Source: Candidatus Cloacimonadota bacterium (GTDB lineage Bacteria; Cloacimonadota; Cloacimonadia; Cloacimonadales; Cloacimonadaceae). From it: 12,372 nt of DNA. Both the position numbers and the translations under genes were made by a program. The stretch is taken from NCBI GenBank assembly GCA_017996595.1, contig JAGOGT010000009.1, positions 1 to 12,372 of the forward strand, written 5' to 3'. Positions 1 through 7,204 of this stretch are shown here, one piece after another. The notes beneath the pieces were generated by a model. That model searched no databases. It was not told the origin of the DNA and worked only from the letters and a program-made list of their open reading frames with translations. The first letter of the stretch is position 1. Each line of letters opens with the position of its first letter.

Positions 1-447
1 CTTCTGCATATGCTCCAGCACGCTTCCTTCTCCGCTCCAGTTATCTTCCAGCACCTTGGGATCGATATCATTTAGAATCATGTTCAAGCCCATCACCAGC
101 AGCACGAGATCGTCCACATGCCCAATCACCGGAATGAAATCGGGGATAATATCAATGGGCATTATCAGGTAGGCAATGATCCCTGCAACCTTGGCTTTCT
201 GCTTGATGCTCACCCGTTTATCGATTGCCAGCCGGGTAACCAGAATAAAGAAATCGGGCAGCAAAAAAAGATATTCTCCCAGCTTATTGCCTGTGGAGCC
301 ACCCTTTTGCTTTGTCCAATCTTTGGCCTTGCGGCGCAGATCTTCATAAAACTTCAGCTTATCAGGATCAAGATCTATGATCTTCTCTTCCAGCTTTTCC
401 TGCTCATCAGCAGGCATTTCACGGCCATTTAGTATATCATCAGTCAT
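1..447 (-). CDS. DUF1232 (YkvA-like) family protein, C-terminus cut by window edge
   Basis: Reading the minus strand from ATG at 447-445 gives 149 codons without a stop to base 1, so the C-terminus lies outside the window. A strong GGAGGT ribosome site sits 6 nt before the ATG and fixes the start. The first 55 residues are charged and probably helical. The family core lies at about residues 88-120, with the hallmark MPIDIIPDFIPVIGHVDDL: a hydrophobic stretch ending in PDFxPxxGxxDD. DUF1232 proteins are small, probably membrane-associated proteins of unknown biochemical role, so no function is assigned beyond the family. The gene is transcribed away from the repeat-rich gap and has its own candidate promoter. 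Family assignment is firm from the core motif, although the protein is incomplete. Confidence 0.86.
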   Translation of the reverse strand, partial: MTDDILNGREMPADEQEKLEEKIIDLDPDKLKFYEDLRRKAKDWTKQKGGSTGNKLGEYLFLLPDFFILVTRLAIDKRVSIKQKAKVAGIIAYLIMPIDIIPDFIPVIGHVDDLVLLVMGLNMILNDIDPKVLEDNWSGEGSVLEHMQK

Positions 448-465
448 AATATACCTCCATTTTCC

Positions 466-494
466 AGTATTTCAAAGTGCGGAAGGGGAGTCAA
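466..494 (-). promoter_or_regulatory. candidate sigma-70-type promoter for the DUF1232 gene
   Basis: On the minus strand a TTGACT box (494-489) is followed by a 17-nt spacer and an AATACT box (471-466), 5/6 and 4/6 matches to the consensus. The predicted start would leave a leader of only about 12-15 nt that is mostly the ribosome site. The same TTGACT hexamer heads the promoter candidate at 4369. This is motif matching only. Confidence 0.35.
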
Positions 495-504
495 GGAAAA
501 GTTA

Positions 505-632
505 GGGAACAGGGGTAGTGGCGGTCTCCGAACCGCCATATTAGGGAAAAGGGAACAGGGGTAGTGGCGGTCTCCGAACCGCCATATTAGGGAAAAGGGA
601 ACAGGGGTAGTGGCGGTCTCCGAACCGCCATA
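505..632. repeat. 46-bp tandem repeat, 2.8 copies, each with a hairpin
   Basis: Units run 505-550, 551-596 and 597-632. The first two are identical over 46 bp, and the third matches for 36 bp before diverging. Each unit carries a perfect 7-bp inverted repeat, TGGCGGT then CTCCGA then ACCGCCA, so the array can form three identical short hairpins. The flank at 502-507 repeats the TTAGGG that ends each unit, suggesting slippage or stepwise insertion. There are no unique spacers, so this is not a CRISPR array. It carries no open frame of note. Confidence 0.9.
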
Positions 633-658
633 ACATTTAGATGTATCTACAGTTTCTT

Positions 659-865
659 TTTAACACAGAGAAAAAGCAGAGAAAAGCAGAGAAAAGCAGA
701 GAATAATGATAACCTGAAAGAGTTGATAGGTTAATGGTTAGTGATTAATGGCGGGCTGGGCTGTGCCTGAAACCTGACACCTGGAACCTTACTTGATCTC
801 CTCTTTTACTCTTTGATAGTTACCTCTGCTTTTCTCTTGAAAACTCTGCGTATCTCTGTGGTTAA
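659..865. repeat. CAGAG-rich inverted repeat pair with internal 10-bp tandem repeat
   Basis: The left arm (659-702) begins TTAACACAGAG and contains three exact tandem copies of AAAAGCAGAG (672-701). The right arm (824-865) is an imperfect reverse complement: CTCTGCTTTTCTCT at 824-837 pairs with 12-14 bp of the left arm, and the arm ends CTCTGTGGTTAA. The 121 nt between the arms hold no gene. Similar ACAGAG-type intergenic repeats occur in many environmental bacteria (recollection, not checked). CCTCTTTTACTCT from this region (800-812) recurs exactly at 917-929. Confidence 0.7.
730..791. repeat. two short period-7 tracts
   Basis: At 730-750 three degenerate heptads follow each other: GTTAATG, GTTAGTG, ATTAATG. 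At 766-791 a second, unrelated heptad series runs CCTGAAA, CCTGACA, CCTGGAA, CCTTA. No coding potential is evident here. These look like low-complexity remnants rather than functional sites. Confidence 0.5.
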
Positions 866-984
866 TAAAAATAACACGGATAACTGAATGCGCTGGATTA
901 AAGGGATTATCTCTTTCCTCTTTTACTCTGTGTTTGTTTTTGGTTGTTCGAGATATCCTCTATGTTATATTCGAAATTCATGCG

Positions 985-1041
985 CTGCCCATGCGATGAC
1001 CATGCAATTGCCCGGGGATCACATGGGCATCTCATGGTCAA
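985..1041. repeat. imperfect 20-bp inverted repeat (hairpin)
   Basis: Arms 985-1004 and 1022-1041 pair at 16 of 20 positions around a 17-nt interval. Both arms contain versions of CCCATG-N-GATG/CATC and of GACCATG/CATGGTC, so each arm is itself partly self-symmetric. There is no T-run after either arm, so it is not a convincing terminator. Function unknown. Confidence 0.5.
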
Positions 1042-1093
1042 GGGGTTGAAAAGCTGCAGTTAAAGACACTCTTTCAAGCTACTTAGGTGATCA

Positions 1094-1319
1094 GTAACGC
1101 CAGCCGTCAATACTGCGCTAAAGACTGGTCAACAACCCAATTTCAGCGTTTGACTGGAGTTCATGGCGCCGCAATAAGCAATGATGATACGTTGTTTAGA
1201 GCGCGTCATGGACTTCAGACATACTGGCGTTGCAGATAGCTATAAGAGTGCTGCTTGAAGTCCGAATCGCATTAAAGGTAAGGGATAAATCAAATCTGGA
1301 ATGGCGATTCGTACTCCAA
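1094..1319. repeat. two-hairpin element, relative of the array at 10814-11179
   Basis: Hairpin one pairs 1154-1169 with 1203-1218: 16 positions, all Watson-Crick or G-T, 33-nt loop. Hairpin two pairs 1255-1270 with 1304-1319: 14 of 16 positions, 33-nt loop. An outer 10-bp stem, 1094-1103 with 1224-1233, encloses hairpin one. The outer parts of the arms, GGAGTTCA with TGGACTTC and TTGAAGTCC with ACTCCAA, recur in the same order in the array near 10934-11090. The inner stem parts differ but remain complementary. No open frame or transposase is present. It could be a MITE/REP-like element or a structured RNA. Confidence 0.65.
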
Positions 1320-1375
1320 TCAGCAGTTACCACCCAAGTTTCTGCACGAAGTTCCGAATGGAGATATTATCCAGC

Positions 1376-1407
1376 AAAAAACAAACGCCGGAATTGCTTC
1401 CGGCGTT
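1376..1407 (-). terminator. intrinsic terminator of ppdK
   Basis: In the minus-strand transcript a perfect 10-bp stem (AACGCCGGAA / TTCCGGCGTT, 1407-1398 and 1393-1384) closes a 4-nt loop. It is followed by TTG and then six T (1381-1376). The stem begins 38 nt after the stop codon of the dikinase gene, a standard Rho-independent arrangement. Confidence 0.92.
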
Positions 1408-1445
1408 CATCACCTTATATTCTAATCCCTATGTGGGATAGGGTG

Positions 1446-4169
1446 TTATTCGCTGATGGCAGCTATGGCAGCGGCCAAACGGGCAATCGGCACACGATAG
1501 GGGGAGCAGCTTACGTAGTTCATGCCCACGGTGTGGCAGAATTCCACGGAGCTGGGTTCTCCACCATGCTCGCCACAGATCCCAACCTTCAGGTTAGGAC
1601 GGGTGCTACGGCCGCGCTCGGTTCCCATTTTCACCAGCTGGCCTACTCCTTCGCGATCGAGGATCTGGAAGGGATCGTTTTTCAGCAGGTTTTTGCGGAT
1701 ATAGATGGGCAGGAACACTCCGGCGTCATCGCGGGAATAGCCAAAGGTCATCTGGGTGAGGTCATTGGTGCCAAAGCTGAAGAATTCGGCACGTTGGGCG
1801 ATTTTGTCAGCGATCAGGGCGGCACGCGGGATTTCGATCATGGTGCCAACCAGGTAATCCACCTTGTCGTTCTTTTCGGCAAAGACCTTGGCAGCCACGC
1901 TGCGGATGATATCTTCCTGCATTTCAAATTCAGCAGCGGTGCCGATAAGCGGGATCATAATTTCGGGTAACACAGTGATGCCGCGGGCTTTTACGGCCAG
2001 TGCGGCTTCGATGATGGCCCGGGCTTGCATTTCCGTGATTTCCGGATAGGTATTGCCCAAACGGCAACCGCGGTGTCCCAGCATGGGATTGAATTCATGC
2101 AAAGAAGCCACACGGTCTTTCACCTTCTGCAGGGGCATGCCAAGTTCGTCGGCAATTTCCTTTTGCTGAGCTTCCTCATGAGGCACAAACTCGTGCAAGG
2201 GCGGATCCAAGAGGCGTACCGTAACCGGGAAGCCATTCATGGCGGTAAAGATGCCTTCGAAATCGGCGCGTTGGATAGGCAGCAGCTTATCCAGGGCCAG
2301 ACGGCGTCCTTTTTCATCATCGGCGAGGATCATTTCACGCATGGCCTTGATGCGGTCACCTTCGAAGAACATGTGTTCCGTGCGGCAAAGGCCGATGCCC
2401 TGAGCGCCAAAGTTTCTGGCTACAGCTGCATCCTTGGGAGTGTCGGCATTGGTGCGCACTTTCATGCGGGTATATTTATCGGCGAGTTGCATGATCGCGC
2501 CAAAATCGCCGCTGAGTTCGGGATCCTGGGTCTCGATCTTGCCTTCCAGCACTTGGCCGGTGGAGCCATTAAGCGAGATCCAATCGCCTTCTTTATAGGT
2601 TTTTCCATCCACATTGATGGTGCGGGCTTTATAATCGATCACCAGAGCTCCGGCGCCGGAAACGCAGCATTTTCCCATGCCTCTGGCTACCACGGCAGCG
2701 TGAGAGGTCATACCGCCACGAGCGGTGAGGATACCTTGAGCCACGTTCATGCCGCGCAGGTCTTCCGGAGAGGTTTCGATGCGCACCAGGATAACTTTCT
2801 TGTTCTGGGCAGCCCAGGCTTCGGCATCATCGGCAAAAAATACGATCTGACCGGTGGCTGCTCCGGGAGAGGCGGGCAATCCGGATGCGACTATCTTGGC
2901 TCCGGCCAGGCCTTCCTTGGTGAATACGGGGTGCAGCAGTTCATCCAGCTTACCGGGTTCCAGGCGCTTGAGGGCGGTCTTTTCATCGATGAGGCCATCG
3001 CGCAGCATATCCATGGCAATCTTTACCATGGCAGCGCCGGTGCGTTTGCCATTACGGGTTTGCAGCATCCACAGTTTATTATCCTGGATGGTGAATTCGA
3101 TGTCCTGCATGTCTTTGGAGTGATTTTCCAGCTTCTTTTGAATGGCAAAAAGCTCCTGGTAGGTTTGGGGCATGGCTTCTTCCAGGGAAGGGAATTTGGC
3201 GGCACGTTCTTCTTCAGAAACTTTGGCCAGCACTGCCCAACGCTGGGAACCGATCTTGGTGATCTGCTGCGGGGTTCTGATTCCGGCAACCACGTCTTCA
3301 CCCTGGGCATTGATCAGATATTCGCCATTGAACATGTTTTCGCCGGTGGCGGCATCGCGGCTGAAAGCCACGCCGGTAGCGCTGGTGAGGCCCATATTGC
3401 CAAAGACCATGGCTTGCACGTTCACGGCAGTGCCCCATTCGTGAGGGATGTTATTGAGCTGACGGTAGAACATGGCGCGGTCGTTATTCCAGCTGTCAAA
3501 AACGGCAAACACGGCACCCCAAAGCTGTTCCCAGGGATCATCGGGGAAGCTGTGGCCGGTGTTGTCTTTCACGGCTTTTTTGAAAAGTACTACTAGTTGC
3601 TGTAAATCCGCGGCGGTAAGCTCGAGATCGTTCTGAACGCCTTTCTCGGCTTTCATGTGGTGAATGATCACTTCAAAGGGATCTTCTTCTTCCTTACTGG
3701 TGGGTTTGAGGCCCAAAACCACGTCGCCATACATTTGGACAAAGCGGCGATAGCTATCCCAGGCAAAACGTTCGTTATTGGTCTTTTTAATTATTCCCTG
3801 CACCGCGGCATCATTCATGCCCAGATTCAGGATGGTATCCATCATTCCCGGCATGGAAGCACGGGCACCGGAACGAACCGAAACCAGCAGGGGATTCTCA
3901 TTGGAACCAAATTGCATCCCCATAATATCTTCCACGTGCTTTACGGCAGCTTGCACATCGGCTTTCAGCAAATCGCGCAGCTTGGCGGCTCCAAGAGTGT
4001 TATACTCGGTGCAAGCCTCAGTGGTAATGGTGAATCCGGGGGGAACCGGAATCCCGATTAAATTCATCTCGGCAAGGTTTGCTCCTTTTCCGCCGAGCAA
4101 GTTCTTCATGTCGGCTTTTCCTTCGGCTTTACCGTTTCCGAAGAGATAAACACGTTTAATTGCAGTCAT
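1446..4169 (-). CDS. ppdK: pyruvate, phosphate dikinase
   Basis: Interconverts pyruvate + ATP + Pi and phosphoenolpyruvate + AMP + PPi in the cytoplasm. In anaerobes it serves either gluconeogenesis from pyruvate or PPi-linked glycolysis. The protein is 907 residues, slightly longer than the typical ~875-900. The N-terminal ATP-grasp half shows GGKGANLAEM (26-35), GFTITT (45-50) and SVRSGARASMPGMMDTILNLG around 97-117. The swivelling phosphohistidine domain carries GGMTSHAAVVARG with catalytic His490; Thr488 is where the regulatory phosphothreonine lies in enzymes that have it. The C-terminal PEP/pyruvate TIM barrel has GLCRTEHMF (593-601), TMIEIPRAA (776-784), FGTNDLTQ (799-806) and CGEHGG with catalytic Cys865. 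A GGAGG site 6 nt before the ATG supports the start. The gene is transcribed alone, divergent from the next operon, and ends at a strong terminator. All key residues are intact. Confidence 0.97.
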   Translation of the reverse strand: MTAIKRVYLFGNGKAEGKADMKNLLGGKGANLAEMNLIGIPVPPGFTITTEACTEYNTLGAAKLRDLLKADVQAAVKHVEDIMGMQFGSNENPLLVSVRSGARASMPGMMDTILNLGMNDAAVQGIIKKTNNERFAWDSYRRFVQMYGDVVLGLKPTSKEEEDPFEVIIHHMKAEKGVQNDLELTAADLQQLVVLFKKAVKDNTGHSFPDDPWEQLWGAVFAVFDSWNNDRAMFYRQLNNIPHEWGTAVNVQAMVFGNMGLTSATGVAFSRDAATGENMFNGEYLINAQGEDVVAGIRTPQQITKIGSQRWAVLAKVSEEERAAKFPSLEEAMPQTYQELFAIQKKLENHSKDMQDIEFTIQDNKLWMLQTRNGKRTGAAMVKIAMDMLRDGLIDEKTALKRLEPGKLDELLHPVFTKEGLAGAKIVASGLPASPGAATGQIVFFADDAEAWAAQNKKVILVRIETSPEDLRGMNVAQGILTARGGMTSHAAVVARGMGKCCVSGAGALVIDYKARTINVDGKTYKEGDWISLNGSTGQVLEGKIETQDPELSGDFGAIMQLADKYTRMKVRTNADTPKDAAVARNFGAQGIGLCRTEHMFFEGDRIKAMREMILADDEKGRRLALDKLLPIQRADFEGIFTAMNGFPVTVRLLDPPLHEFVPHEEAQQKEIADELGMPLQKVKDRVASLHEFNPMLGHRGCRLGNTYPEITEMQARAIIEAALAVKARGITVLPEIMIPLIGTAAEFEMQEDIIRSVAAKVFAEKNDKVDYLVGTMIEIPRAALIADKIAQRAEFFSFGTNDLTQMTFGYSRDDAGVFLPIYIRKNLLKNDPFQILDREGVGQLVKMGTERGRSTRPNLKVGICGEHGGEPSSVEFCHTVGMNYVSCSPYRVPIARLAAAIAAISE

Positions 4170-4368
4170 TTATCCTCCATGATTGCATGATACAATCTGT
4201 TTCATTTCGTCTTACCACCGAATCCAAACGGCCTATTCTGTCAACTGCTTTCTTGGTTATGGCTTTGCGCCAATATCTTTGGGGAGCCCAGGCGTGGCAA
4301 AATGAATTTACATAAGGGGGAAAGAAATCCCGAAAAAATAGCTTTACAGATTTGGCATCTAAATCAGC

Positions 4369-4396
4369 TTGACTATTCGAGTAAAAATGATATTAT
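4369..4396 (+). promoter_or_regulatory. candidate promoter of the four-gene operon
   Basis: TTGACT (4369-4374), a 16-nt spacer and TATTAT (4391-4396) give 5/6 matches in both boxes, 31 nt before the ATG of the HHH/barrel gene, in an AT-rich stretch. An AAGGA ribosome site lies at 4417-4421. No operator or riboswitch is visible in the short leader. This is motif evidence only. Confidence 0.5.
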
Positions 4397-4427
4397 TAAG
4401 AAAGGATAAAATACCTAAGGATAAGCT

Positions 4428-7190
4428 ATGAAGAAGTACTTACTCCTGTTCTTCAGCTTGTTGTTCATTGGCCTCTTGGCCGGAAAGGTGGATCTGAATA
4501 CCGCCACTCTGGAAGAACTGAAAGAGCTGCCCATAACAACAAACCAAGCAGAAGACATCTACGAGTATCGGGAATACGTGAAGATCTTCGAAAGCATCTT
4601 TGATCTGCGGGAGATAGCTTCCATCGATCAACAGACGCTACTGAAGCTCAAACCCCTGGTGGTGGTGTCCCTTTATCAGGAAACTGATGATGTGGCTATG
4701 CGCCGTGAAGAGATTCGTGACCTGATGGAACGCCTGGACAGCAATGAAGGCTCTGCAGAGGGCATGGCGGATGTGTGGGAAGATTATCTCATGACACCCC
4801 AGAACGTCAATCGCATGAGCCTGGATGATTTTATGAGCCTGCCCAACGTATCCGGAGTGGATGCAGTGGCAATCCTGAAACGTGTAGCCCAGGGCGATAC
4901 GATTGCCGATACCCGTGACCTGCGAAACAGCGCAGGCCTTTCCTATTACGGCTACACCAATCTCCGCAGCTATGTGTATTACACGGAACCCCCGGTGAAG
5001 AATCGCCTCATGTGGGATGCCAATCTGCAATATTACACCCGCTATTTTGAGGAAGGGCAGCATGAAATGCTCCACGAAAGCTTCCTCCGCAATGATTATG
5101 GCTCCAGCACCGTGGTGGTGCCGCATCGCAAAGACCTGTCCTATTGGGGATATTTTGGTCTGGATGAGCTTGATCCCGATATCCTGGTGAAGATGCGCAT
5201 GCGCTATGGCAATAACTACAAGGTCGGGATCATGAATTACGCTGCCAAGGGCGAGCCCGGCTTTTTGAATATGACCGGTTCGGAATTTCTGGATAGCTCA
5301 AAGTGGTATGCCGGATATGAGAATTACCAGTTTCCCGGCATCAGGAATTCCCGCTTGAAGCTATATCTGGGTAATTACCGGGCCACCTTCGGGGAAGGTC
5401 TGGTGATGGAAAATACCGATTATTACAGCGCTCGCAAAACCGGCTTCGGATTCAGCAAGAGAATTCTGGGAATTACTCCTGATCTCTCCCGCACCCAGGA
5501 ATATTCCCTTAAGGGTGGAGCGGTGGAATACAGCAATCCTTATTTTGGGATCACCCTCTTTGGCTCCAACGATAAAAAAGATGCCCTGGTGTATATGGAT
5601 GCCGATGGTAATTACATCAAGCGTGATGACTATGGCAACGATGTATTTACTCAGCGGGATACCACGGATGTGCATTATGGCCAGCAGTACTATGTGGATG
5701 GCAATGGCATGCCCGTTTACAGCTACGAAAATGGCAGTGCCGTGAGCGCTACCAAAAATAAAATCTTCGGCTATGTGAATCCTACTCTCCGCTACGATGA
5801 AGATACCCTGATGGAAGCGGAGCAGTATTTTAATAGTGAACTGGGCTCGGGAACCAATTTTGCCACGCCTTATGTGAATCTTGCCAGCCGCACGGATGTG
5901 ATGGATGAGAAGCTGTGGGGTACGCATCTGCAGGTTAATCCCATTCTGGGTACCAAGCTTGGCTTCACCACCTACACGGCTTTGTATGATAATGCCCACA
6001 TCGTGGTGCCAGAATATGACGACCTTCCCGAGACGCTTTTCCGGGATAGCTATTATTACACCAAGCTTACCAAGATTATGAATGCTGAGCTCAGCAATCT
6101 ATACAGCACCCAAACTGATGATTACTCCCGCGATTACCGCAGGGTTTTGGGCTTCGATGGCCAGACCGTGATCGGCAATACCTCCATTCAGGGAGAATAT
6201 GCCGAGCTTTCCGTGGATGGCTCTGATTTTAAGTTTGGCGATGATCCCAAAGCACTTCTGATCTCTGCCAATACCCAATATCAGAATCTGTATTTCCTCA
6301 CTCTGTTCCGTAATTATGACCGGGATTTTGATAATCCTTACAGCAATAGCTTCTCGGAGCATGAACGCTTTGAGGATACCATCCTGGAAAAAAATATCTA
6401 TGCGCTCACCAATCCCACCATTGCCGATATGTACCTTAGTTCCAATCAATCCCAACCGGAACGGGGCGTGTATTTTGAAACCAGATACAAATTCAATAAC
6501 TACTTCACCGTAGGCCGCAGCTATCTGGATTTGTGGGAACGCTTAACCGACGGACGCCGCAGTGCCAGATTCCAATCGGAACTGGAATTCCGTCCCCTGT
6601 ATCAGGTGAGCATGCGTTTGCGCTACAAAAACCAGATCAACCGTTATGACGATCTGGCCGAACGTGGCGTCTCCAAAACCAATGAATATACCATGGCAGT
6701 GCGTACTTTCCTTTCCAATCGTGATTTCCTGGAGCTGGAATACCGCTATAATACAGTTTGGAATCCTCCCTACACCTCCCTTACTAATCCGGTGGAAGAG
6801 GGTGAAAACAGCATGGCTGCTGCCATGACCCTGATGACCGGTGATTACATTGCCGCCAATTACACTCACAATTTCAGCCCTTCGCTGAAGCTGCAAGGAT
6901 CATTCTTATATTGGTTTGGCCATGGCATCTCGCATTGGGATTGGGAAGATATGGAGATCGACTTCATGGGTGAAAAAGGCTCCAAAGCCTGGGTTGCCAT
7001 CACCAGCCGCATCTCTCAGAACCTCTATATGAACTTGAAATTCCGTAATAAAACTTATCAGGATAAAGAACTCCGGATCAGGCAGTATAACATCGTTGAT
7101 GATGAAACCCTGATGAACGATCCGGTATATTTTGAACGTGTGGAACACAGCGAAAATACCATTCGCCTCAGCCTGGATTACCGCTTCTAA
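4428..7190 (+). CDS. outer-membrane beta-barrel protein with N-terminal helix-hairpin-helix motifs
   Basis: 920 residues. A signal peptide is clear (MKKYLLLFFSLLFIGLLAG, cleavage near residue 19). Directly after it lies a ComEA-type helix-hairpin-helix unit, KVDLNTATLEELKELP at about 20-35, extending to about 78. A second HHH-like unit, NVNRMSLDDFMSLPNVSG, begins near 126 and runs to about 182. From about 190 to the end the sequence is rich in Tyr, Asn and Asp with alternating polar/aromatic strands, and it ends ...RLSLDYRF. The terminal Phe and alternating pattern are the usual signal for outer-membrane barrel assembly. HHH units typically contact DNA backbone or mediate protein contacts; here they should sit in the periplasm, so DNA binding is possible but unproven. 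This is the first gene of the operon, with AAGGA 6 nt before ATG, and is followed 14 nt later by another outer-membrane protein gene. The architecture is widespread as an uncharacterised FCB-group family; no precise function can be given. Confidence 0.8.
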   Translation: MKKYLLLFFSLLFIGLLAGKVDLNTATLEELKELPITTNQAEDIYEYREYVKIFESIFDLREIASIDQQTLLKLKPLVVVSLYQETDDVAMRREEIRDLMERLDSNEGSAEGMADVWEDYLMTPQNVNRMSLDDFMSLPNVSGVDAVAILKRVAQGDTIADTRDLRNSAGLSYYGYTNLRSYVYYTEPPVKNRLMWDANLQYYTRYFEEGQHEMLHESFLRNDYGSSTVVVPHRKDLSYWGYFGLDELDPDILVKMRMRYGNNYKVGIMNYAAKGEPGFLNMTGSEFLDSSKWYAGYENYQFPGIRNSRLKLYLGNYRATFGEGLVMENTDYYSARKTGFGFSKRILGITPDLSRTQEYSLKGGAVEYSNPYFGITLFGSNDKKDALVYMDADGNYIKRDDYGNDVFTQRDTTDVHYGQQYYVDGNGMPVYSYENGSAVSATKNKIFGYVNPTLRYDEDTLMEAEQYFNSELGSGTNFATPYVNLASRTDVMDEKLWGTHLQVNPILGTKLGFTTYTALYDNAHIVVPEYDDLPETLFRDSYYYTKLTKIMNAELSNLYSTQTDDYSRDYRRVLGFDGQTVIGNTSIQGEYAELSVDGSDFKFGDDPKALLISANTQYQNLYFLTLFRNYDRDFDNPYSNSFSEHERFEDTILEKNIYALTNPTIADMYLSSNQSQPERGVYFETRYKFNNYFTVGRSYLDLWERLTDGRRSARFQSELEFRPLYQVSMRLRYKNQINRYDDLAERGVSKTNEYTMAVRTFLSNRDFLELEYRYNTVWNPPYTSLTNPVEEGENSMAAAMTLMTGDYIAANYTHNFSPSLKLQGSFLYWFGHGISHWDWEDMEIDFMGEKGSKAWVAITSRISQNLYMNLKFRNKTYQDKELRIRQYNIVDDETLMNDPVYFERVEHSENTIRLSLDYRF

Positions 7191-7204
7191 CGTGGAGGAT
7201 ATAA

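Noticed and set aside
118..432. Plus-strand open frame of 104 codons
   Set aside because: It is antisense to the DUF1232 gene, whose family motif and ribosome site are clear.
505..632. Possible CRISPR array
   Set aside because: The units are directly adjacent with no unique spacers, and no cas genes are in the window.
1230..1970. Plus-strand open frame of 246 codons starting in the intergenic region
   Set aside because: Most of it is antisense to the C-terminal part of ppdK, it crosses the terminator and the hairpin element, and no ribosome site or known motif supports it.
2025..3596. Long open frame of 523 codons on the plus strand
   Set aside because: It lies antisense within the intact ppdK gene, its product is Gly/His/Phe-rich without recognisable domains, and it is explained by the codon bias of the opposite strand.
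4216..4244. Minus-strand TTGACA (4244-4239) as the ppdK promoter
   Set aside because: The hexamer is perfect but no acceptable -10 box lies 16-18 nt downstream, so the promoter position is left open.
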